From positions 22,846,432-22,910,431 of the forward strand of contig NC_081412.1 in NCBI RefSeq assembly GCF_030272615.1: a stretch of 64,000 nucleotides of DNA, written 5' to 3'. Below the pieces are notes generated by a model. That model saw nothing but the letters and a program-made list of their open reading frames with translations, had not been told where the DNA came from and ran no database searches. This stretch comes from Cryptomeria japonica. Taxonomy: Eukaryota > Streptophyta > Pinopsida > Cupressales > Cupressaceae. How positions within the stretch are numbered: position 1 is the first letter of the stretch; each line of letters begins with the position of its first letter. Shown piece by piece: positions 10,640 through 20,879 of this stretch. The translations under genes and the position numbers were made by a program.

Positions 10640-12640
10640 AGGTTCGCGGAAGTTATCTGGTTCAAGAATTTTGTCTCAAATCGAGATAATCAAGGGAAAG
10701 TTTAAGATCAAGCTGTAGGTAAATACAATGAGATTTGAAGATGCCTGATTAATGCTAAGGCTAGGGTCTCAAGGAGGGGGATTCCTAAAAAATAGAGCTG
10801 CAATTGCTCAGAATTTCTAGGAATATTTCAAACCTATTGGTCCCATAAATTTTGTAGTGTTATTCAGTTAAAAAATTTAAGCTCCTAAATTTAAGAAAGC
10901 TAGTGGTCTCATGAATACATAGCTTTGTCATCTATTTTTTCTGCAACGATAAAAACAAGTTAAAAAAACTATTTTCCCTCCAAAATTATTTTTTAACAGC
11001 AATCTAAACTTAGATATACGACAAGTGGAAAATATCATCATAAGCTGGTGGGGCAATTTCTAGCCCCACCCCAATTTTACCCACTAAATATGCAATCCTA
11101 AAAAGTAGAGGTTGCTAGTTTTTAGGAAAATATTCTAAATAAACCAGTAGCATAATTTTTTTTGTTTCATGGGTCCTCCTGCTCCAGAAAAATAGAAGCT
11201 TCAGCCCCCTCATAGGATACCACCCTCTTCCTATGCATTGTTTTCTATGTGCATTATTTTTAGTTTCTTGCTTTAGCATTTAGCTTAATTTTTTTCTTTC
11301 ATTATTTATTTGTATGTAGAAATGACAGTTTGTCATTTGTTGTTTGATAAAAAATATTTATTAAAGCATTAATTGGTGATTGATAAAAAAAAATTAACCA
11401 ATTAAAAAGTGATTATTATTTTTCTCAAAATAAACTTGATTTTTATAAAGTTGAGGACTATATTTCTTAATTTAATAAATTGTACAAATTGTTTAACTAC
11501 AATATGATAGATTTAAAAAATTGGATGTTATAGGAATGACTTTTTTGAGCTTTAAATATGAGCATGTTTTTTGATATCTCCAAAGGTTTTTTTTTTTACC
11601 AATGCAACAATTATTATAGTATTTTTAATTTTTTTTTGGCCTTTTTTTTTTTTTTTTTTTTGCCATTTACAAGTTTCCATGGTTGAGCTACAATTACAGT
11701 AATTTATTTGTTCATGCTATATTTTTCTATTTTTTCACTATTATCCATTGCATGCCATGTTTTTTCTCCGTTATCCACTACTTATGACATTTAGCTCAAC
11801 ATTATCCACTAGACGAGATGTTTTTTTTTTCTCTATTAAAACCCCTTTCCCACAAAAACTAACAAAACACTTATGCTCTCATCTAGTTGGCTATAGCATA
11901 GCATACTATTTAGTTAAGTTTTTTTCATTTTTGAATTTTAAGAAGTTTTGTGTTTTGGTATTTCTATAAATCCTTTTGTTTTGGTAGAAAGATAGCTAAG
12001 ATCTATCTAATGTTGTACCCAATAGTGTATTTCTTAAGTTTTTGTGAAAGTCTAAGGATTTTAATCTTTATTTTATAGATTGTCTCACTAATACATTTGG
12101 CCTAAAATTCCAATGGAGGTTTCCAACGGAGTAGGTATATTGTGACCAAATTTGATTTTTTTTTTGAAAAAATGCCCACATTCATCGGAATTCCAACGAT
12201 AGTTCAACATTTAGTTTCGACGGAGTAGGAATTGGCAATGAAATTTGTGTTTTTTAAGAAAAAGTGCCCGCATTTGTGGAAATTCCGACAATCTCGGGCA
12301 TTACTTAAAAAAAAAAAGACCAAGTCATTTGATAAACATTATTCCTGCTTCTTCATCCCGTCGACCTCTGCCATCACAAAAAAATTGGGGGAGGGAAACA
12401 ATTCTGGATTGGGGTGCCTCCAAGATCCGATTGAAGAAAAAAGGTAGGATAATTAACCAATTCATTCACATGATGTTTTCTTGAAGAAAAAATCGTTATG
12501 TTTGTGACAATGTGTCGAATTTGCTTGATGTAGTGATGAAATTGTTTGAATTTTACATAGGAGGTTGCATTTGTCTTGGTTGATGATCAAGTTGTATCCT
12601 TCTTATAATGAATTTTACTACTCATAATTTTTTTCATACA
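10640..12640. other. Two kilobases with no recognisable gene
   Basis: Very AT-rich, with long poly-T runs near 11587-11600 and 11633-11662. Short plus frames at 11748-11969 and 12232-12484 are low complexity. I recognise no domain, splice-exon pattern or repeat end. Confidence 0.45.
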
Positions 12641-12759
12641 AATGCTTCACATTAGTCGCAGACGACAGATAGGGGGTTTAGGCATAAATACACTACCATT
12701 ATAGTAGATGGAAGAAAAGACAAGCCCTCAAAGTTGATTAATAACAAAGTCTTTGTTGT

Positions 12760-13330
12760 ATCCACAACGACCCTTGCGACAACTATAGAACAGTTAAAGG
12801 ATCATACACTCTTCATGAAGTGTGGTGGAGGTTGCCCCAATAAGACACTCATGGAGTGGTGGATTAACAACTTCGAGGGAGTGTAAGTATTAGAACCCTC
12901 CTGAATGAATTAATTCTAGTTGAATACATTGGTTCATCTCTAAATTTTTTTTTGTAATATGGGAGTCTACTCTTCTATGAGGGTTTAAGCTTAAATTGCA
13001 TAGATTGGGTCCCCATTTTCTCCAATGAAATATAAAATTAGGAACCCTTTATGTGGATCAGTCTTGCCGAACTTCTTGTGAAATATTGGAACATAGAAGT
13101 CCTAATTAAAATAGGAGATTCCCTTGGCTGCTTTGTGGGGATAGATAAAGATTTTCTTAATGGTAGGCCATGCTCAATGACTAAATTATTCAGTGAGTTT
13201 GATTTGAATGTTGGGATCATGGAGGAATTGGAGATTATATTTAAGAATGGGATATGGTTTTAGAAGGTTGTTGTAGAAAAGGGTTGGTTTGAAGAATGGT
13301 GCCTCCCAAAGAATAGCTCGAAAGCTAGAT
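12760..13330 (+). pseudogene. LINE ORF1 fragment, DUF4283-like RNA-binding region
   Basis: The first part reads TIEQLKDHTLFMKCGGG and TLMEWWINNF, and the frame at 13051-13263 reads WISLAELLVKYWNIEVLIKI then GDSLGCFVGIDKDFL. The ''W..L..LP..YW....L..IG...G'' pattern is typical of the DUF4283 and adjacent zinc-knuckle part of plant LINE ORF1. A gap and frameshifts separate the parts. It has no complete protein and is no longer functional. Confidence 0.6.
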
Positions 13331-14079
13331 GCTCATTAGGAGAACCAAAAGAGTCATAGGTAGAGAGAAAAGGGTTTCTAGTTCCCATAGATTAGAAGAA
13401 CCATAATTAAATCTTGAACATCCTCAAGGAGACAGAGGTTGGCTATGCAAAGAAGAATAAAGGGGAAAGGAAAGAGCATTGCGATAGAGGAAGAAAACAT
13501 GGAGGTTACTAAAAAGCATAAAATTTCTTTGCTATCTAAACAAGTGTCAACATCTCCAAGAAAACCCTCTAAGGTGGAAGGATACTGAATCCCTACTTAG
13601 AATGCCACACTAGTTAAATCCTAAGAACTCTAACAACCACTACTATCAGCAGGAAAACAACAATAGAAGATAGGGACAGAATAGAGAATTGTTGGTCCCC
13701 TTATTAGGATATCAACGATTAGTTGACGAGGATAGAATGTGGGTGTTTGGATTTATTACAAAATGATCAATTAAATGATCCAGGGTTAGGGGAGGACATC
13801 ATAGAGGAAGATGGATTATAAGGAGAGGAGCACAATATTTTGTTTGACAATCTATTAGAGCAAGATAGTGAGGATAGTGAGGATGGTTCCTAGATAAAGA
13901 TGGCTATTAAATAGACACCTTCCAATAAATCTATCATATATTGAGGAAAGAGAAAATGAAAAGATAGGAAATTGTTATATCAATTGAGAACCAAGGATGG
14001 TGAAGTATAGAGAAAGTTTTAAAAAGTACTATTACTGAGATCATAGAAGGGTGGCCCACTTCCCTAGTGGGCATGAAGC

Positions 14080-15600
14080 TCCTATCAAGGAATTTTAGGG
14101 GCTTTAATGCCCATAACAAACAACACTTGGCCAAGCATAGGATTGAGTTTGAAAAGGCATATATAATACTACTATATGAAACCAAATTGTCCATATTATA
14201 AATGAAGACATTTTCCAAGAAAGTAAAGAATGTCAAGCTCAGGGCAATCCAATTTGAAGGGGCATCTAGTAGCCTAGCTATCTTTTGGATCTCTTCTCCA
14301 ATAGCTATGGAGAGGATAGGAAAGGGTGTAGCTTTAGGAGTTATTCTTCTTCTCTATTGTATGGATTTGTCTCTACCAATACCCTTTTCTCATTACATCT
14401 TTGGTTTATATTTTAATGCTATCCTACATATTTAGGACAAGAGGCTGGCTATTTTGAGATTTAATCAATTCCAAAGAGACTTCTCTTATTGGGTAACTAG
14501 GAACAATCATCTTGAGACTGGTTTAAGGAATGAGGCTTTTACCTATAACAATAGGAGGATGGGCTTTAGTAACATTATAGAGATGATCGATAGGTATCTC
14601 ATTTGCAAGGATTTGGAATCCTTCCCTTTTTGCATGGAAGCATCAATTCTTCCTTGTTCTAGCTTAGATCACTGGCCCATCTAGTTGAAACTTGTGGGTG
14701 ACAAAAATATATGTAAGAGTCCATTTAAATTTGAAAACATGTGGATGAAGGATACAAATTTCTTCAATATGATAGTTGAATGGTTGGGTAAGGATCATTT
14801 CATAGGATCTAAGCTATTATGATTTGTCTCAAAATTGAAATTAATCAAGCTAACTTACAACAACCAGATAACGATCATTTCAAAAACATATTTGAACCTA
14901 AATAGGAGTTATAGGAGAAGTTGATAGACTTAATCGAGGGATTGTTGAAGGAGGGATTGTTGAAGGATGGTATAGACTTTAGGGTTGCTATGGAAAAGTC
15001 TCTTATAGAAAAGGAGGTACATTGAAGGACACAAGAGGCACGAGAGAAGTTTGTAACCTTGATTAAGGGGCTAAAGTGTCCATAGGCCTCCCCATCCTTC
15101 AAAGGAGAATATAGACTTACTATAGGATTTCAAAGAAAAACCCAATAGTATCAATATTAGGGACAAAGATCTAGAGCATAGTAGGGGCCATAGGGTAGTC
15201 ACATGTGACCATCATCGACACAAGGATATTTTAGGTATAGGGCTATCAAGCTAGGAATTCTATGACTCAACAACCTTTTAGGGGAGAATCTAATGTTTTC
15301 ATTAGTTAGGATCTTCTAATTATGGTGGGGCCTAGCCAACATAGGGTTATATGAGAGGCACATGATATGTATATGTTAGTATCAGACAAAGAGTGCCCAC
15401 AAGGTTTTAGAGTAGGTGGACACCATCCTAGAATGTCAAAGTAGATAGTTGATATGTGGGTCTTTACCCTCCCAACCACTCAACATATGCCTTTAAGTAC
15501 ACAACCTTAGATACACAGTTAAATTTTTTTGACATCATACCAATGGATAACAATTAGATCTAGAAATTGTCAACCTTGAAAAAAATATGAATTTAAACAA
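14080..15600 (+). pseudogene. LINE ORF2 endonuclease domain, decayed
   Basis: The segment near 14090-14190 encodes GFNAHNKQHLAKHRIEFEKA followed by LLYETKL, the ''RGLN...K......I...D...LQETK'' pattern of LINE endonucleases with its catalytic E-T-K. Then come ASSSLAIFW near 14265, NNRRMGFSNIIEMIDRYLI and LPCSSLDHWPI near 14540-14680 (the S-D-H-x-P catalytic motif), and SPFKFENMWMKD. A YVGLYPPNHSTYAF-like phrase at 15450-15490 also belongs to this domain but is out of order. Many stops; inactive. Confidence 0.7.
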
Positions 15601-15899
15601 CTAAAATTTGGACCATGCCCATTATCTAGCCTAAGGATAAAATCATATATGTGATTCTTATATGATAAAAAACTAGCACATATGAATTTTTAAATCTTGC
15701 AAGATCAAACTGCAAATGATAAAAAGGTAGGAATCTTATGTCTAAGACTTTTGTTGTGGAAGCTAGGGTGGTTGTCACCTATGTTGCCTTTACTCAATGA
15801 AATTTGTAGAAATTTGTTGAATCTTTACACCTCAAATTAATCATTGATAGTGCTGAGTTGGTTGATGATAAGTGATGAAATGAGGGTAGAAACAAATAA

Positions 15900-16683
15900 T
15901 AGCTCCCTCATCTTGTGTCTATGCCTATTTGGCTTGTGGTACACTAGGTTATCCTAAAGCAAGACACATGTCAAGGTTCGTATAAGAGTGTATGTGAGTG
16001 TAGTGTGTTTGCTATGTAGAATGTTCTTTTTTTTGAAGATCGATTACCAAAACAAAATCAAAGTACAAAGTCAGGTTATAATAATAGTGACCAAGTTGAT
16101 TACTCCATCAAATCCCCAACTAGGCTAAACCACCTTAAAATTAGAAGAAAGAAAAAGAATCAGTTTATACGATTAAGAGTAACGTGTAGAGCTTCGAGTC
16201 AACATCAAATTACATCAATATTATATCATCTATTGACAACATATTCGAAAAGATAGATTGTAATAGCTTATTAAGATTCATTATCACTATCATTAAGTAG
16301 ATTCTCCTATTCCTCTTCATTCTCTCCATCTTAATCATAAGCTTCTTTGTCTTTTCCTTTGTCATTATTCTTAGGTTCAATCCTACTAATTTGAAAAGTA
16401 TCAAATTATCTTCCAAGGGGCGCAAAGATCCTCTCTCAACTAGAGCAATCAAATTTTTGGTGAGCCATTTCTAGGCGTCTTATAGCTTCACCCCTCTTTA
16501 ATCGATATTGGTGTTCTTTTTGGTATTTATTGTAAAAGTCTATATAATCTTCCTAGAATTTCTTACCTATATTTCTTAGATCTTAGGGTCAATAGGATAT
16601 TAAATTTAAGTGCTAATATGTTAAACAAATTAATTAGCTATAATCTGACTGTGAATAAATAGTAATAGTAATGAAACACAAGA
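15900..16683. other. No gene recognised; flank of Copia-1
   Basis: A minus frame around 16210-16452 has an acidic, Asp/Glu/Asn-rich reading in one register and nothing recognisable otherwise. The stretch ends at the CAAGA target site of Copia-1 (16679-16683). Confidence 0.4.
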
Positions 16684-17200
16684 TGTAAGGAAATACAAGA
16701 GCAAGGAAAGGAAAATAAAATCCAAGAAAGTTTATGATGAAGTAATTGTTACCAAGAGAAAAGCAAAAACCTTGGAGCATCACCCAAATGTGAAGAAGGA
16801 GGCACAAGAACTTTTGAAAGGGGAAAAGCAAAGAAAAACCCCTTGTGATATTATGAATGAGGCAATTCCTAAAATGAGAGAGAGAGAGAGAGAGAAAGAA
16901 GCTCTTTACAATATTGTCATTAAGAAGAAATGAGAGAGGAGACATCTCTTAAATAGAGATGAGGAGAGGAGTTACAAAGTAACTCCCAAATCTATGAATT
17001 CCACCATTCATAAAATGTGTGTGCCATGTGTCCACATCCTCTTATGGAGGAAATCTAATATTCCTTAATAAAGGAAAATAAAGGAAATGACTTGTCCTCA
17101 CACATGTACTAGAGGACAAATTACATGTAGGAATTCCAAAGGAATATCCTAAACTAAATACAAATAAACCTAAGCTAAGTAAAGATTAAATATTCTAACA
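16684..17200 (-). repeat. Copia-1 left (3') LTR
   Basis: 517 bp, TG..CA ends, next to the polypurine tract at 17201-17212. It carries an (AG)n microsatellite at about 16873-16898. A TATTTAAGAG sequence on the minus strand near 16945 is a plausible TATA box. The right LTR has a shorter AG run and a few substitutions. Confidence 0.88.
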
Positions 17201-17212
17201 CCCCCCCTTAAG
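17201..17212 (-). other. Copia-1 polypurine tract
   Basis: On the minus strand this reads GCTTAAGGGGGGG directly before the TGTTAGAA start of the LTR. This is the expected primer site for plus-strand DNA synthesis. Confidence 0.8.
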
Positions 17213-18827
17213 CTTTACTTGGGGAGCTTACATCAAACCATTCAATGGGTTGTAATCCAAGATTTTTACAATGAAATTGGAACTTTTCTTTACAAAGTGG
17301 CTTGGTCAAAATATCTGCAACTTGGTCTTCCCCCTTGCAATAGAGGAGTGAAACTTGCTTGTCTTCAATTTGTTCTCTAATAAAGTGGTGTTGGAGAGCA
17401 ATGTGTTTTGTCCTTGCATGGAAAACTAGATTTTTAGCCAAGGCAATGGCACTTTGGTTGTCACAATATAATGGAGTTGGTTCGTGTTGAGGTAGACCCA
17501 AATCTTCAAGTAGTCTTCTAAGCCACAAGACTTCTTTGGAAGCATTAGTGCATCCTTTGTACTCAGCTTCAGTGGATCCAAGAGAGGCAGATTGTTGCTT
17601 TTTACTATTCCAAGAAATTGCTCCTGAACCAACAAAAAAACAATAACCACAAGTAGATTTCCCATCATTGGGATCTCCACCTAGATCGGAATCAGTAAAA
17701 CCTTTTAAAGTAAAGTCGGAATTTGCATCATAAAACAAACCTACATTAATAGTTCCTTTAATATATCTTAAAATTCTTTTAGCAACTTTAAAGTGTGTTT
17801 GTTGAGGTTTAGACATGAATCTTGAAACCAAACCAACACTATAAGCAATATCTGGCCTAGTAAGGGTTAAATAATTTAAACTTCCAACTAATTGTCTATA
17901 CAAAGTAGGATCAACAAGAGGAGTTTGCATATCAAGCATTAACTTAGTGCCTAATTCAATAGGAATTGAAACATGATGAGCATCATTCATTTTAAACTTA
18001 TCTATGAGATCTTGAGCATATTTACTTTGAGATAAGAAAATTCCTTTAGAGGTTTGCCAAATTTGCATTCCTAAGAAATAATGTAAAAGACCTAAATCAG
18101 TCATTTGAAATTGTTGATTAAGTTGAAACTTAATATCAGAAATCAAAGTATTGGAACTTGAAGTAAGAATCAAATCATCTACATACAAGATAATAATTAT
18201 AATATCATCTTCACTATGTTTAATATACAAGTTAGGATCATTTTTACTTCTAATAAAGCCTTGAGAAAGAAAGAATTTATTAATCTTGGAATACCACTCC
18301 CTAGGAGATTGCTTTAATCCATAAATTGATTTCTTTAATTTACAAACTAAGTGTGCATTACCTTCTTTAATAAAACCAGGAGGTTGAGACATATAAATTT
18401 CCTCATGTAAATCACCATTAAGAAAAGCACTTTTAACATCCATTTGGTGAATAGGCCAATTCATTCTAGAAGCTAAAGCAAGCACAAGTTTAATTGTAGG
18501 CATTTTAGCAACAGGAGCAAAAGTTTCAGTATAATCTAAGCCTTCAATTTGAGAAAAACCTCTAGCAACTAATCTAGCTTTAAATTTACTAACTTGATTA
18601 TTAGCATTCAATTTAGTTTTATAAAGCCACTTGCAAGAAACAAGATTTTTACCATGAGGCAAGGGAACTAAATCCCAAGTTTGGTTAGAAGTTAAAGTAT
18701 CATATTCTTCCTTCATTGCTTTTTGCCAATGCGGTTGATTTTTAGCTTGATCAAATGTTTTAGGATCATTAGAATTCATAATCAGGAACATAAAATCCAA
18801 GAGCAAGGAAAGGAAAATAAAATCCAA
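17208..18827 (-). CDS. Copia-1 reverse transcriptase-RNase H, intact frame
   Basis: A 539-codon open frame. The genuine pol part starts near the Met at 18779 (MNSNDPKTF); the ~16 codons before it come from the LTR. The RT has WDLVPLPHGKN, KWLYKTKLN, KARLVARGFSQ, DYTETFAPVAK, DVKSAFLNGDL, KSIYGLKQSP and the catalytic LYVDDLIL. The RNase H has FTDSDLGG, GSTEAEYKG and YCDNQSAIALAKN with its acidic residues. It ends in the usual Copia tail (DILTKPL). No gag, protease or integrase accompanies it, so the element cannot move alone, though the polypeptide may still be expressible. Very recent decay, since no stop has entered the frame. Confidence 0.93.
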   Translation of the reverse strand: MDFIFLSLLLDFMFLIMNSNDPKTFDQAKNQPHWQKAMKEEYDTLTSNQTWDLVPLPHGKNLVSCKWLYKTKLNANNQVSKFKARLVARGFSQIEGLDYTETFAPVAKMPTIKLVLALASRMNWPIHQMDVKSAFLNGDLHEEIYMSQPPGFIKEGNAHLVCKLKKSIYGLKQSPREWYSKINKFFLSQGFIRSKNDPNLYIKHSEDDIIIIILYVDDLILTSSSNTLISDIKFQLNQQFQMTDLGLLHYFLGMQIWQTSKGIFLSQSKYAQDLIDKFKMNDAHHVSIPIELGTKLMLDMQTPLVDPTLYRQLVGSLNYLTLTRPDIAYSVGLVSRFMSKPQQTHFKVAKRILRYIKGTINVGLFYDANSDFTLKGFTDSDLGGDPNDGKSTCGYCFFVGSGAISWNSKKQQSASLGSTEAEYKGCTNASKEVLWLRRLLEDLGLPQHEPTPLYCDNQSAIALAKNLVFHARTKHIALQHHFIREQIEDKQVSLLYCKGEDQVADILTKPLCKEKFQFHCKNLGLQPIEWFDVSSPSKA

Positions 18828-19300
18828 GAAAGTTTATGATGAAGTAATTGTTACCAAGAGAAAAGCAAAAACCTTGGAGCATCACCCAAATGTGAAGGAG
18901 GAGGCACAAGAAATTTTGAAAGGGGAAAAGCAAAGAAAAACCCCTTGTGATATTATGAATGAGGCAATGCCTAAAATGAGAGAGAGAGAGAGAGCAAGAA
19001 GCTCTTTACAATATTGTCATTAAGAAGAAATGAGAGAGGAGACATCTCTTAAATAGAGATGAGGAGAGGAGTTACAAAGTAACTCCCAAATCTATGAATG
19101 CCACCATTCATAAAATGTGTGTGCCATGTGTCCACATCCTCTTATGGAGGAAATCTAATATTCCTTAATAAAGAAAAATAAAGGAAATGACTTGTCCTCA
19201 CACATGTACTAGAGGACAAATTACATGTAGGAATTCCAAAGGAATATCCTAAACTAAATAAAAATAAACCTAAGCTAAGTAAAGATTAAATATTCTAACA
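18798..19300 (-). repeat. Copia-1 right (5') LTR, trimmed at its inner end
   Basis: About 503 bp and nearly identical to the left LTR from CAAGAGCAAGG onward. The terminal TGTAAGGAAATA of the left LTR is missing, replaced by sequence from the RT frame. It is followed by the CAAGA target duplication. Confidence 0.88.
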
Positions 19301-19432
19301 CAAGACACAAGACACCAATACCCTAGGAAAACCTCCCTTTTGGAGGTGAAGAACCTAGCCTTAAACTATAAGATGTATTATATCAATGGTAGGAAATTAC
19401 AATATGAAAAAATTCTCTTTGATTCTTTTCCT

Positions 19433-20519
19433 TGTTAGGCCCAATATGGAAAGCTAATGTACTGAGAGGGGAGGGGTGAATCAATACTTCAAAACATTTC
19501 TTCAACAATATCTTTACGATTATGCATAAACTGAATAGTGCAGTAACATAATATAAAACTAAAACTAATAGATAACAATCATACATGATTCACTCCATAA
19601 CACATATATTTTGGTTACGTAGAAACTCTTGGTTAGAGAGAAAAACTGTGGTGGGGATGGCAACCACAACTTCACTACTGCAATAATAAAGAGTGCTCGA
19701 TTAGAGCTACATGTTTAGCTATTTATGATAGCTTACCCCGTTAGGAGTAACAAGATCTGTTAGATCTACCTTGCTAAAGGATTTTACAACACTTCACCTA
19801 AATGTTGCATCTGGTTAGAGGCTTTACAATTTATAGACTTGATTAGAGTCTTTTGCCCTGTTAAAGGTTTCTCTTTCAACTTCACAATATTACAATAAAA
19901 TCATTACAAATATCTGCAACTTTACATCTGGAATGTTATAGTAGATTCTATGTGCTCAGAATAGATTACCTTGCTTATAGAATACCTTGGTAACCCATAT
20001 AGTAACTCGGTAAACCCTTCTGTTTACTTTGTTCTTCGACTGTTCTCTAAAAACCTTCTCGGTGACCTCTGTGTCTCTGTAACAGTCTTCTTACACTCAT
20101 GCACACACCTTTAACTCTTAACTCATACAAACACGATTTATTGAATGAATAACCATGCAAAAAATTTCATTGGTTAGATAACCTCAAAATCATACACAAT
20201 CTTTAAGTGCAATTTCCAATGTGATAACGGTTAGATGTGCCTTGATCTTGTAACACGTTTTCATGTGCATGTCCAGGTTCAATGAATCTGGTAACAAATT
20301 TCACTTGGTGTAAATCAACTCAGTGTGTCATCTTTATTGCTCGGTAAACATGTAAAGATACTCCGTAGACAACTCAGTGTATACTGCATTCTATGACTGC
20401 TTTCTTCTGTAACCGACTAGACTGTACATACCAACTGAATATTTTGGTAATAGATAACTGACTAGATTATATAGTATAACTTTGACATAAAACTAATGGC
20501 AATATGATAAGTAGTAACA
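19433..20519 (-). repeat. Left (3') LTR of the large non-autonomous element
   Basis: It aligns with 26261-27378 across its length. It lacks a ~50-bp segment present in the right LTR at about 26934-26985, which contains a CTATATAAATAG box. It has ~19 bp near 20013-20031 that the right copy lacks. Many GGTAA/CGGTAA phrases are shared. Confidence 0.88.
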
Positions 20520-20879
20520 ATCTCCCCTTTTGACATTAGTTGAGATGTTTGACAAAAACTACTTTCAAAGTTATAACTCAAAAATCTATATACTTTGCAA
20601 AATGACTATACTGATAGTATATACAATAGTCAATAAAATAATATATCAGATATACTCCCCTTGTCGATATATTGTACATAACTCTGATTTTGCATGCTTG
20701 GTGATCTGTTCTTGTGTGCTTTGCTTATTGTTCTGTATACTGCTCTTGGATACTCTGCTTATTCTGGTCGGTATACTCCCCCTATATACTATACTCCAAA
20801 TACTATATCATTGTCTCAATACTGTATCAAAACTGTATCACTCCCCAAATATATTATATCACTCCCCCAAGATTGTATC

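Larger units (their letters stand above)
12650..15900 (+). mobile_element. LINE (L1-like) remnant, ORF1 plus endonuclease part of ORF2
   Basis: Two regions show LINE protein similarity in order on the plus strand: a DUF4283-like ORF1 part (12760-13330) and an apurinic endonuclease-like part of ORF2 (about 14080-15600). The frames are broken by many stops and shifts. The reverse-transcriptase half is missing here. The sequence at 15413-15493 recurs at 28910-28985, where the same endonuclease segment sits in another LINE copy. Confidence 0.65.
16684..19300 (-). mobile_element. Copia-1, recently inserted and internally deleted Ty1/Copia element
   Basis: LTRs at 16684-17200 and 18798-19300 differ at only a few positions. 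A perfect 5-bp TSD, CAAGA, flanks the element (16679-16683 and 19301-19305). The LTRs start TGTAAGG and end TAACA. A polypurine tract (minus-strand AAGGGGGGG) abuts the left LTR, which makes the left LTR the 3' one. The primer-binding site, gag, protease, integrase and the first bases of the RT region are gone. The deletion joins RT almost directly to the right LTR, which has also lost ~14 bp at its inner edge. Confidence 0.9.

Noticed and set aside
16873-16898. AG microsatellite as a GAGA-type regulatory element
   Set aside because: Its length varies between the two LTRs as simple slippage would; there is no other support.
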